Shown here piece after piece: positions 26,789 to 33,566 of a DNA stretch of 64,000 nt. The position numbers were made by a program, and so were the translations under genes. Within the stretch, counting starts at the first letter, position 1. Each line of letters begins with the position of its first letter. The notes beneath the pieces were generated by a model. The model was not told the DNA's origin. It saw nothing but the letters and a program-made list of their open reading frames with translations, and did no database searches. The stretch comes from Parerythrobacter lacustris (lineage in GTDB: Bacteria > Pseudomonadota > Alphaproteobacteria > Sphingomonadales > Sphingomonadaceae): contig NZ_JANKHH010000003.1 in the NCBI RefSeq assembly GCF_024626475.1, positions 124,001-188,000 on the forward strand, read 5' to 3'.

Positions 26789-27196
26789 CTAGGTCGCCGC
26801 GATGCGGGCGGCGTGCTGCTGCACCAGCGCGATCATGTTGGGCAGGCCCTGCGTGCGGTTGGACGAGAGCTGGTTCCTGAGATCGAAGGGTTCGAGTGCG
26901 GCGGTGAAATCCAGCGCCGCGACCTCGGCGGCGGGCTGATCCTGCACGGCGGCGATCACCAGCGCGACGATTCCCTTGGTAATCGCAGCATTGCTGTCGG
27001 CGAGGAAGTGCAGCTTTCCGGCATCGCCGGTGGGATAGACCCACACGCTGGCCGAACATCCGCGCACCAGCGTCGCATCGGTCTTGAGCGCATCGGGCAT
27101 GGGTTCGAGGTCGCGGCCAATTTCGATCAGCAGGCGATAGCGTTCGTCGCCTTCGAGGAACTCGTATTCTTCGGCGATATCGTTGAGCGTGCGCAT
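26789..27196 (-). CDS. sufE: SufE-family sulfur acceptor
   Basis: A 135-residue SufE-type protein. The acceptor cysteine is C47 in LVRGCSASVW, and the conserved C-terminal LSSNRTQGLPNMI is present. SufE takes persulfide sulfur from SufS for iron-sulfur cluster assembly. No suf cluster is adjacent, so this may be a stand-alone or CsdE-like copy. Confidence 0.93.
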   Translation of the reverse strand: MRTLNDIAEEYEFLEGDERYRLLIEIGRDLEPMPDALKTDATLVRGCSASVWVYPTGDAGKLHFLADSNAAITKGIVALVIAAVQDQPAAEVAALDFTAALEPFDLRNQLSSNRTQGLPNMIALVQQHAARIAAT

Positions 27197-27238
27197 GACC
27201 GCCAGTTAGGGATCATCGGGCGAAAACAAAAGGGCAGG

Positions 27239-27412
27239 TCAGCCGCCAATCCCGCCCGGCCTCGTGAGAACGTAGTAGATCACATAGAACCAGCTGAAAA
27301 TGCCGTGGACTATCGCCCAGACGACCGACTGGTGCAGGCTCCAGCTGATGGCGACCGCGATCGCGCTGCCGAGACCGATCCCCGCAGTTGCCGCATCGCT
27401 GCCCTTGCTCAC
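27239..27412 (-). CDS. 57-residue membrane protein at the end of the psp operon
   Basis: GTG 27412 overlaps the stop of the preceding gene (GTGA). The 57-residue product starts with SKGSDAATAGIGLG and has two short hydrophobic segments (about 10-25 and 30-48) around SWSLHQSVVWAIVHG. It lacks the coiled-coil tail of the seven genes before it. It is translationally coupled to the psp array, so it is probably part of the same envelope-stress function. No known family was recognised. Confidence 0.6.
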   Translation of the reverse strand: MSKGSDAATAGIGLGSAIAVAISWSLHQSVVWAIVHGIFSWFYVIYYVLTRPGGIGG

Positions 27413-27648
27413 AGATCTACCCCGCTGGCGATGGCTTCCAGTTTGCGCAGCCGTTCCTTGAGGTCGGCGATCTCGATCCGCGCGGCGCCGACGGGCGAGC
27501 CGTTCTCCATTTCGGGCACGCGGTGCATCCCGCGTTCCAGCTCATGCTCCTTCAGCGTCAGCCAGCCCTGCCAGCAGCGCATCGCGGTGAGCGCGAAGAT
27601 GGTCAGGCCCGCAAGGGTCGACAGTGCAATGATCATCTGTTCGGTCAT
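27409..27648 (-). CDS. PspB-like small membrane protein, array member 7
   Basis: A 79-residue protein: membrane helix at about 4-24, then a basic/acidic helix (LTLKEHELERG) and a shortened coiled coil RIEIADLKERLRKLEAIASG. It has the RLRKLEAIA core seen in its neighbours but lacks the final EIE-LRD motif. ATG 27648 has GGGAGGAG at a proper distance, and its stop overlaps the next gene. The most truncated member of the array. Confidence 0.7.
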   Translation of the reverse strand: MTEQMIIALSTLAGLTIFALTAMRCWQGWLTLKEHELERGMHRVPEMENGSPVGAARIEIADLKERLRKLEAIASGVDL

Positions 27649-27682
27649 GTCCAACTCCTCCCTTGCAAACAGGGGACTTCGG

Positions 27683-27961
27683 TTACTTGTCGCGCAGCTT
27701 CTCGATCTCGTCGGCGATCGAGCTGGCCTCGCGGTTGTCGACGGTGATGCGTTCGAGCACCTTGACCCGTTCGCGCAGCGCTTCGAGTTCGCGCTCGGTC
27801 TCGGGGTCGTGCCGCACCGCGCGCCGATCATCCGCAGGGCCCGGGTCGGCCGGTCGCTCGTCGTTCGAGCCGTCGCGCATACCGCGCACGGTCCGGTTGC
27901 GTTCGATCACGATCATCACGATCGCGAACAGCAGCAGCACGATGGGCCAGTTGATGTTCAC
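27683..27961 (-). CDS. PspB-like small membrane protein, array member 6
   Basis: A 92-residue protein: membrane helix at about 5-20 with almost no cytosolic head, a charged Asp/Pro/Arg-rich linker and a C-terminal coiled coil ending RVKVLERITVDN...ADEIEKLRDK. GTG 27961 overlaps the stop of the gene before it (GTGA). The tail motif is shared with the other array members and with PspC. Confidence 0.75.
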   Translation of the reverse strand: MNINWPIVLLLFAIVMIVIERNRTVRGMRDGSNDERPADPGPADDRRAVRHDPETERELEALRERVKVLERITVDNREASSIADEIEKLRDK

Positions 27962-28263
27962 GCTGAAAGCTCCTTCTTGTCTGCCCGCCCATCGATCATG
28001 TCGAGATCGCGCAGTTGTTCGATCTGGGCGGTCAGGTCGCTGGGCTTTTCGGTCGCGATGCGTTCGAGCACGCGCAGGCGTTCCTCGATCTGGGGCATCC
28101 CGGCGATCCTCTGCCGCCCTTCCGCCTCCGCCAGCTTGACCTGGAACTCGAGCTCCTTCTCGCGGTGCTTGAGCCGGCGGTGGTAGGCATCAAGCAGGAT
28201 GCCCGCCCCGCTGATCAGTCCGATAATCAGCGCGCAGAAGGCGATGGCTTCGGGCATGTTCAT
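27958..28263 (-). CDS. PspB-like small membrane protein, array member 5
   Basis: A 101-residue protein: membrane helix at about 6-25, then an uninterrupted charged helix (YHRRLKHREKELEFQVKLAEAEG) and RLRVLERIATEKPS...AQIEQLRDLD. The ATG overlaps the upstream stop (ATGA). This helix is the longest heptad run in the array, suggesting oligomerisation. Confidence 0.78.
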   Translation of the reverse strand: MNMPEAIAFCALIIGLISGAGILLDAYHRRLKHREKELEFQVKLAEAEGRQRIAGMPQIEERLRVLERIATEKPSDLTAQIEQLRDLDMIDGRADKKELSA

Positions 28264-28601
28264 TGCACGCGGTCCTTGCTTTCGAGGCGCGAGAATTCAT
28301 GCGTCAGCTGGTAACCGCTGTCGGTGACGATGCGTTCGACATTGGCCAGCCGGTCCTTCATCGAACCGAGTTCGGCGCGCAGTTCGGCGTTTTCCTGGGT
28401 CAGCAGCTTGACCCTCTCGGCAGTCTGGCCGTCAGTGCTGGGTTTGAGCGATTGGCCCCACATGCCCTCCAGCGGATAGCCGTGCTTGATCTTCAGCCTT
28501 GTAGTGTGGATCCAGCCGAATGTACCCGCGGCGCCGAGCGCCAGCGCGGCGCCGATGATCCACGGCAGATGGGGCAGGAATTGTGCGACTTCGGGGTCCA
28601 T
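28260..28601 (-). CDS. PspB-like small membrane protein, array member 4
   Basis: A 113-residue protein. The ATG at 28601 overlaps the previous stop (TGATG). A membrane helix at about 14-31 is followed by RLKIKHGYPLEGMWGQ, close to the HGYELEDEWGG of member 3. The tail is RLANVERIVTDSGYQL...SRLESKDRVQ. The final part matches the RERV/KEQV tails of members 2 and 3, indicating duplication. Confidence 0.78.
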   Translation of the reverse strand: MDPEVAQFLPHLPWIIGAALALGAAGTFGWIHTTRLKIKHGYPLEGMWGQSLKPSTDGQTAERVKLLTQENAELRAELGSMKDRLANVERIVTDSGYQLTHEFSRLESKDRVQ

Positions 28602-28927
28602 CAGACCTGTTCCTTCCTTGCGATGTCGAGCGGCACGCCGCTGTCGGTATGCGGGCGGCTGTCGCGCAGCGCCTCGATTTCCTCGCGCAGGCCGTAGCCG
28701 CGGTCGGTGACGATTTTTTCGAGCACGACCATCCGGTCCTGCATCTGGTCGATCTGGCCTTTCAGCGCAGCGTTCTCCTCGCGCAGTTGCTTTGTCTGCA
28801 CGTTCTCTCCCATGCCGGTCTTGCCGCCCCACTCGTCTTCAAGCTCGTAGCCGTGTTTGGCGCGGATCCAGTTGTTGCCGAGCCATCCGAGCGTGCTGAC
28901 CAACATGATGCCAACGATCCATTCCAT
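28601..28927 (-). CDS. PspB-like small membrane protein, array member 3
   Basis: A 108-residue protein with a membrane helix at about 3-19, AKHGYELEDEWGGKTG, a coiled coil (REENAALKGQIDQMQD) and RMVVLEKIVTDRGYGLREEIEALRD, then GVPLDIARKEQV. ATG 28927 overlaps the stop of member 2 (TGATG). The GVPL-x5-RxxV tail is shared with member 2. Confidence 0.8.
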   Translation of the reverse strand: MEWIVGIMLVSTLGWLGNNWIRAKHGYELEDEWGGKTGMGENVQTKQLREENAALKGQIDQMQDRMVVLEKIVTDRGYGLREEIEALRDSRPHTDSGVPLDIARKEQV

Positions 28928-29238
28928 CACACGCGCTCCCTGCTTTCGAGGCCGAGCGGCACGCCGTTGTTGTCGTCCTCGACGCGGCGGGCATCGCGCA
29001 GCGCCTCGATCTGGGTCGCGACATCGTAGCCACGATCGGTGATGATCCGTTCGAGCACGCGGACGCGCTGCTCCAGCTCTGCCGTATGCGCGGCATATTG
29101 CGCCGCCTTCTCCGAGCTCATCTCGGCGGTCGCGGCGATGCGCTTTTCTTCCAGCTTCTTCTGGCTACCGATCCACACGATCCCGAGGACCATCAGGAAA
29201 GGCGCAGAAACCGCCACCAGTCCAATCAATTCGCCCAT
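28927..29238 (-). CDS. PspB-like small membrane protein, array member 2
   Basis: A 103-residue protein: membrane helix at about 5-24, a long charged helix (SQKKLEEKRIAATAEM...) and RVRVLERIITDRGYDVATQIEALRD, with a tail GVPLGLESRERV. The ATG at 29238 is 22 bp after the stop of member 1. The helix and motif order match PspB, although the body differs. Confidence 0.8.
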   Translation of the reverse strand: MGELIGLVAVSAPFLMVLGIVWIGSQKKLEEKRIAATAEMSSEKAAQYAAHTAELEQRVRVLERIITDRGYDVATQIEALRDARRVEDDNNGVPLGLESRERV

Positions 29239-29260
29239 TGTCTTTGCTCCCTTGTGCGCT

Positions 29261-29527
29261 TCAGCGCAGCGCTTCGATTTCTTCTGCCGTCCGCCGCGCC
29301 GGATCGGTGGCGATGGTTTCGAGCACCGCCAGCCGGTCCTGCAGCATGGCGACGGTTTCCTTCAGCTCGACCTTGTCGGCGGCGAGCCGGGCTTCCTTGT
29401 CGCTGCGGCCGTATTTGATCTCGGCCATCTTGCGGCGGTGCTTGAGCACGGTGTCGGTGATCCCCCACAGGGCAACTGGGCCGCCCACTGCAGACACCAT
29501 GATGAGCGCAACAATCCAGCCTTCCAT
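29261..29527 (-). CDS. PspB-like small membrane protein, array member 1
   Basis: An 88-residue protein immediately after pspC: membrane helix at about 5-25, KHRRKMAEIKYG, then RLAVLETIATDPARRTAEEIEALR at the very C-terminus. GGGAGA precedes the ATG. It lacks extra tail residues after LR, as PspC does. Confidence 0.8.
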   Translation of the reverse strand: MEGWIVALIMVSAVGGPVALWGITDTVLKHRRKMAEIKYGRSDKEARLAADKVELKETVAMLQDRLAVLETIATDPARRTAEEIEALR

Positions 29528-29552
29528 CGTACAGTCTCCCTCGGGCCCCTAC

Positions 29553-29930
29553 TCAGCGCAGCCGCTCGATTTCGGCGGTCAGGCGCGGATTGTTGTTGAC
29601 GTAATAGCTCTCAACTTCGGCCAGCCGGCGATCGACATCGCGCATCTGGCTGCGGATTTCCCGCGTCGTGCGCTTTGGATTCTGCCGCACGCGCTGCCAG
29701 TACTTCTGCTCCTGCGCGTCGGCATAGAGATGCGCCGGCTTCTTGTTCAGCAGCACCGCCATGATGAAATAGACCAAAATGATTATTGGCCCTGTGATCC
29801 CGATCAGTGCCAGCGCGGCGAGGCGGACCCAGATCGCGTTGACCCCGCTGTACTCGGCGATCCCGGCGCATACGCCCTTGATCTTCTTCTGGTACGGGTC
29901 CCTGTACAATGTCATGCGCGGGCTGTTCAC
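29553..29930 (-). CDS. pspC: phage shock protein C
   Basis: A 125-residue PspC-domain protein, an inner-membrane sensor that relieves PspA's inhibition of PspF under envelope stress. The N-terminal PspC domain has LYRDPYQKKIKGVCAGIAEY and a membrane helix (about 35-58). An unusual long tail contains RLAEVESYYVNNN...TAEIERLR, the same motif as in the array proteins. GTG 29930 overlaps the pspB stop (GTGA); an ATG at 29915 is an alternative. Confidence 0.92.
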   Translation of the reverse strand: MNSPRMTLYRDPYQKKIKGVCAGIAEYSGVNAIWVRLAALALIGITGPIIILVYFIMAVLLNKKPAHLYADAQEQKYWQRVRQNPKRTTREIRSQMRDVDRRLAEVESYYVNNNPRLTAEIERLR

Positions 29931-30223
29931 CGGCGTTCCCCCTTCTGTTCGGCCAGCAGGCGATCGAGTTCGCGCAGCGGCTGGTTGTCGATTTCGCGGT
30001 TCGGCAGGAGCCGCGTGTTCTCGAAATCAGGATGGTCGGAAGCGACCAGTCGCTCGACCGTGTCCATCCTCTCGTCGAGCCGCTTGGCGAGCTGGTACAG
30101 GTCGTCGAGCAGCGCTTCGTCGTCGGTGGTGATCGTCGCGGCGGTCTTCCACTTGGTGATGTAGTGCAGGATGATCCAGATGATCGCCGCGATGCCTGCA
30201 AATACTACGAAAGCCTCTTCCAC
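29927..30223 (-). CDS. pspB: phage shock protein B
   Basis: A 98-residue PspB. A membrane helix spans about 4-20, followed by a cytosolic helix with LLDDLYQLAKRLDERMDTVERLVASDHPDF, close to E. coli PspB. PspB and PspC together signal membrane damage to PspA-PspF. It starts 3 bp after pspA ends. Confidence 0.93.
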   Translation of the reverse strand: MEEAFVVFAGIAAIIWIILHYITKWKTAATITTDDEALLDDLYQLAKRLDERMDTVERLVASDHPDFENTRLLPNREIDNQPLRELDRLLAEQKGERR

Positions 30224-30226
30224 GGC

Positions 30227-30916
30227 TTAGCCCTCCTTCGTGTCGTCGCTCATGCCGAGCGCGCGCTTCATTTCGGCGAGCTCGTCGTCGATCTTGTCGG
30301 CCCCTTCGAGCGCGGCGATTTCGTCGGCCAGGCTCGGCGTTCCGGTGCCGTCGGCAATCGCCAGCGATTCCGCGCGGCCTTCTGCGTAATCGACCCGGCG
30401 TTCGAGCTGGTCGAAGCGGCTGAGCGCATCGTCGGTCCGCTCGTGCGTCATCAGACTGCGCAGCTTGACCCGGTTCTCGGCGCTTTCGAGGCGCGCGGCG
30501 ATCGCGGTCTGGCGGCTGCGCGCCTCGCGCAGGCGGCTTTGCAGCTTCTCGATGTCCTTCTCGTAGGCCCGCAGCGCATCGTCGAGCACCGCGATCTCCG
30601 CCTTGAGCTGGTCCGACATGTCGGCGGCCTTCTTCTTCTCCACCAGCGCGGCACGGGCGAGGTCTTCGCGGTCCTTGCTCAGCGCCAGCTGCGCCTTTTC
30701 GGACCAGTCGGCCTGGAGCCGGTCGAGCTTGATGGTGGCGCGGTGCATTTCCTTCTGGTCGGCGATGGTGCGCGCGGCGCTGGCGCGAACTTCGACCAGC
30801 GTTTCCTCCATTTCGAGGATGATCATGCGGATCATCTTCGTCGGATCGTCCGCCTTGTCGAGCATGTCGTTGAAATTGGCCGCGATGATGTCGCGGGTAC
30901 GGCTGAAAATTCCCAT
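30227..30916 (-). CDS. pspA: phage shock protein A (PspA/IM30)
   Basis: A 229-residue coiled-coil protein of the ESCRT-III-like PspA family that binds stressed membrane and inhibits PspF. It begins MGIFSRTRDIIAANFNDMLD, the amphipathic helix, with long helices and DKADDPTKMIRMIILEMEE. ATG 30916 has GGAG 8 bp upstream. The reading frame stays open about 220 bp further upstream (see the separate entry), so a longer form cannot be excluded. Confidence 0.93.
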   Translation of the reverse strand: MGIFSRTRDIIAANFNDMLDKADDPTKMIRMIILEMEETLVEVRASAARTIADQKEMHRATIKLDRLQADWSEKAQLALSKDREDLARAALVEKKKAADMSDQLKAEIAVLDDALRAYEKDIEKLQSRLREARSRQTAIAARLESAENRVKLRSLMTHERTDDALSRFDQLERRVDYAEGRAESLAIADGTGTPSLADEIAALEGADKIDDELAEMKRALGMSDDTKEG

Positions 30917-31137
30917 GAAGGGTACTCCGGAGTTGAAGACGTCTTGAATCCGGTCGCGGGTGGAAGGCGACTGGGTTGGGGTCGGGCTCTGGCGGAGGCG
31001 TTCGACCTCCGCTTCGAGCCGCGAAAGAGGGTTGCGGACCGGAGCGCCACCGAAAGCCATCGGGGACGCGGGGGACTGGATGCGCTGGGCTTTCACGGGA
31101 CGCTCCGGGCCTAGGGGGTTCTTGTCGGCGGTCACAT
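30917..31137 (-). other. open frame upstream of and in frame with pspA
   Basis: From a GTG at 31135 the pspA frame continues without a stop for 73 codons. It reads TADKNPLGPERPVKAQRI..., then an amphipathic NPLSRLEAEVERLRQS and TRDRIQDVFNSGVPF before the PspA start. Third positions are strongly G/C. There is no ribosome site near the GTG. It could be an alternative PspA N-terminus, a fused small protein or chance. Confidence 0.35.
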
Positions 31138-31293
31138 TCACGCCAGTTCGACGACCTCGTGCTGCAGTTCGGCAGCATGGGCGGTGGAGTTTACCTGCAT
31201 CTGCGTGCTCAGCGCGACGAAGGCGCACATCGCGGCGACGCTGGCAATCGCGGCCTGACCGAGTTTGGTCTGGAAGAAGCGGCGATCGTACAT
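31138..31293 (-). CDS. 51-residue membrane peptide, first gene of the psp operon
   Basis: Start ATG 31293 (MYDRRFFQTKLGQ) has AGGAGGT about 9 bp upstream. One membrane helix (about 13-30) precedes a short polar tail ending HEVVELA. It is the first gene after the sigma-54 promoter, so it is induced with pspA. I know no family; a regulatory or membrane-anchoring role is possible. Confidence 0.7.
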   Translation of the reverse strand: MYDRRFFQTKLGQAAIASVAAMCAFVALSTQMQVNSTAHAAELQHEVVELA

Positions 31294-31328
31294 GGACATT
31301 ACCTCCTGATTGGTGTTGTTCACCTTTC

Positions 31329-31344
31329 AGCAAGCGGCGTGCCA
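31329..31344 (-). promoter_or_regulatory. sigma-54 (-24/-12) promoter of the psp operon
   Basis: On the minus strand TGGCAC-5 bp-TTGCT matches the sigma-54 consensus almost perfectly. The -24 element is at 31339-31344 and the -12 at 31330-31333. PspF, encoded divergently from 31446, is the expected activator. The start site would fall near 31318, about 25 nt before the first gene. Confidence 0.92.
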
Positions 31345-31445
31345 AACTCGAAAACACAGGCAATTGCAGCGGTTTGCAAGTTTTCGACGAACGACATGTT
31401 GGTGTGTATTGCCATGAATTGGGAAAAATCCCTATATCTTGGTGC

Positions 31446-32477
31446 ATGGAGCGGGAGAACCAGTTCATCGGCCAGTCCGGCGCGTTCCTCGACGCGGTCG
31501 AGCGGACCAGCCGCGCGGCCCCGATGCGCCGTCCGGTGCTGGTCATCGGCGAACGCGGGACGGGCAAGGAACTCATCGCCGAACGCCTCCATCGCCTGTC
31601 GACTAGGTGGGACGAGCCGCTCGTCACCATGAACTGTGCGGCGCTGCCCGAAACGCTGATCGAGGCCGAGCTGTTCGGCCACGAGGCAGGCGCTTTTACC
31701 GGCGCTACCAAGGTTCGCGCGGGAAGGTTCGAGGAAGCCGACAAAGGCACGCTGTTTCTCGACGAACTGGGCACGCTGTCGATGGCCGCGCAGGAACGGC
31801 TATTGCGCGCGGTCGAATATGGCGAGGTGACCCGGATCGGTTCCTCGCGGCCGATGCGCGTCGATGTGCGGATCGTGGCGGCGACCAATGACGACCTGCC
31901 GGCGATGGCCGAGCAGGGCCGGTTCCGCGCCGACCTGCTCGACCGGCTGAGCTTCGAGGTCATCACCCTGCCGCCGCTGCGGGTGCGCGAAGGCGATATC
32001 GGCGTGCTGGCGGATTATTTCGGGCGGCGCATGGCGGCAGAGATCGGGTGGGAGGCGTGGCCGGGCTTTGCCGACCATGTCCAGCAGCAGCTGGAAGATT
32101 ATCCGTGGCCAGGCAATGTGCGCGAGCTGCGCAATGTCATTGAACGCGCAGTCTATCGGTGGGACGATTGGGAGCGGCCGATCGGCCATGTCCAGTTCGA
32201 CCCGTTCGAAAGTCCGTGGAAGCCGGCCGCCCCGCCGCGCCCTCAGGGAACAGCCCCGGATTTCCGCACCAGCGTTTCGGCCGACGCCCGCCCGACGCTC
32301 GACCTCGAGCACATCGGCGATTTGCGCGCCGCGGTCGACGAACACGAGAAGCGCATTCTCGAGCACGCGCTGGGCAAACACCGCTGGAATCAGCGGCAGA
32401 CGGCAAAAGCGCTCGGCCTAAGCTACGACCAGCTGCGCCACTGCATCAGAAAGCATGGGCTGGCCGAGGGCGATTGA
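31446..32477 (+). CDS. pspF: PspF-type sigma-54 activator
   Basis: A 343-residue enhancer-binding protein that remodels sigma-54 RNA polymerase. It lacks an N-terminal receiver domain, as PspF does. Walker A GERGTGKE (35-42), GAFTGA (82-87) and the Walker B region FLDELG (104-109) are present, with a C-terminal Fis-like HTH (WNQRQTAKALGLSYDQL). ATG 31446 is followed directly by ENQFIGQSGAF. It is divergent from its target operon. Its inhibitor PspA lies in that operon. Confidence 0.95.
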   Translation: MERENQFIGQSGAFLDAVERTSRAAPMRRPVLVIGERGTGKELIAERLHRLSTRWDEPLVTMNCAALPETLIEAELFGHEAGAFTGATKVRAGRFEEADKGTLFLDELGTLSMAAQERLLRAVEYGEVTRIGSSRPMRVDVRIVAATNDDLPAMAEQGRFRADLLDRLSFEVITLPPLRVREGDIGVLADYFGRRMAAEIGWEAWPGFADHVQQQLEDYPWPGNVRELRNVIERAVYRWDDWERPIGHVQFDPFESPWKPAAPPRPQGTAPDFRTSVSADARPTLDLEHIGDLRAAVDEHEKRILEHALGKHRWNQRQTAKALGLSYDQLRHCIRKHGLAEGD

Positions 32478-32565
32478 ACGGGGCTGTTTACCCAATTTTG
32501 ACCTCAAAGCGCTATTCCGGTTCTCGCTCGGAGCTGTGCAGCAAGCTCGTCGGAGGGGGTCCACC

Positions 32566-32859
32566 ATGCGTGCAATCAAGATCATCCTGGGTGTCTTCGC
32601 CGGCCTGTGGCTGTTGACCGTGATCCTGATCGGTGCAGGCGGGGCCTGGCTGTCCAACAACCCGGATGTCGTGGCCGAAGCGGCGGTGGAAGCATCGGGG
32701 ATCAAGGAACAGGTCGCCAGGGCGGCCGACGCAAACTGCAAGGCGGCGGAAGAACGCTACAACATGGCGTGGAACCGTGCGGTCGATTCGAACCAGCTCG
32801 ACGCGATGGAAGATTCGCTGCGGATGCTGGAAAGCGAAGCCAAGGCGACTTGCGCCTAG
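32566..32859 (+). CDS. small membrane-anchored protein of unknown function
   Basis: A 97-residue protein with one N-terminal membrane helix (about 5-28) and a soluble helical tail with two cysteines (NCKAAEERYNMAW and TCA at the end). GGAGGGGG lies just before ATG 32566; an upstream in-frame extension lacks this. The cysteines may pair in the periplasm. It sits after pspF, but a link to stress is not shown. Confidence 0.65.
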   Translation: MRAIKIILGVFAGLWLLTVILIGAGGAWLSNNPDVVAEAAVEASGIKEQVARAADANCKAAEERYNMAWNRAVDSNQLDAMEDSLRMLESEAKATCA

Positions 32860-32996
32860 AATAGGGCTTGCCACTGGCGCATCGTGCGCCTATCTGGCCA
32901 CCCATCCCGACATTGTTGAGACAACGAAGGGGCTGGCGCCGCGAGGGGCCGGCACCAAGCACCTTTGTCCGACAGGTCGATCCATGTGGAGACCCG

Positions 32997-33566
32997 ATGG
33001 CCGATATCGCGCGCCTGACCGAAGTGATCGAACCCGAAGCGAGCGCGCTCGGCTTCGATCTCGTGCGCGTGAAGATGATGCCGTCCGAAGCGGGTGATGG
33101 CGGCATGGCGCTGCAGATCATGGCGGAGGACCCGGCAACGGGCCAGCTGGTGATCGATCAGTGCGCCGCGCTCAGCCGCCGCGTGTCCGACGCGATCGAC
33201 GCGCTGGAGGAGCAGGGGGAGGTTCTGGTCGAAGGGGCTTATCACCTCGAAGTCAGCTCGCCCGGGATCGATCGTCCGCTGACCCGGCGCAAGGATTTTG
33301 CCAACTGGGCGGGGCACGAAGTCAAGATTTCGCTCGATGCGAAGGTAGAGGGACACCGCAATATTCGCGGCATCCTGGCCGGCATTGAGGGTGAAACCGT
33401 TACCGTCGAGGACAGGAAGGCCGGCGCGCTTGCTTTCCCCTTCGATACCATACATGCGGCCAAGCTCGTTCTGACCGACGAGCTGATCGCCGCGACGCAA
33501 CCGCTCGACACCAGTGGTGCCGAAGACATTGTAGAAGACGACGAAGAAGAGAAGGCTGAAGACTGA
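32997..33566 (+). CDS. rimP: ribosome maturation factor RimP
   Basis: A 189-residue 30S maturation factor. The N-terminal domain begins ADIARLTEVIEPEASALGFDLVRVK, and the C-terminal SH3-like domain has EVSSPGIDRPLTRRKDF. GTGGAGA precedes ATG 32997. It overlaps nusA by one base. It opens the conserved transcription-translation supercluster. Confidence 0.95.
   Translation: MADIARLTEVIEPEASALGFDLVRVKMMPSEAGDGGMALQIMAEDPATGQLVIDQCAALSRRVSDAIDALEEQGEVLVEGAYHLEVSSPGIDRPLTRRKDFANWAGHEVKISLDAKVEGHRNIRGILAGIEGETVTVEDRKAGALAFPFDTIHAAKLVLTDELIAATQPLDTSGAEDIVEDDEEEKAED

Noticed and set aside
30960-31445. Extended upstream start for pspF
   Set aside because: The extra sequence overlaps the psp promoter and the opposite-strand genes, and PspF proteins start close to the AAA+ domain.
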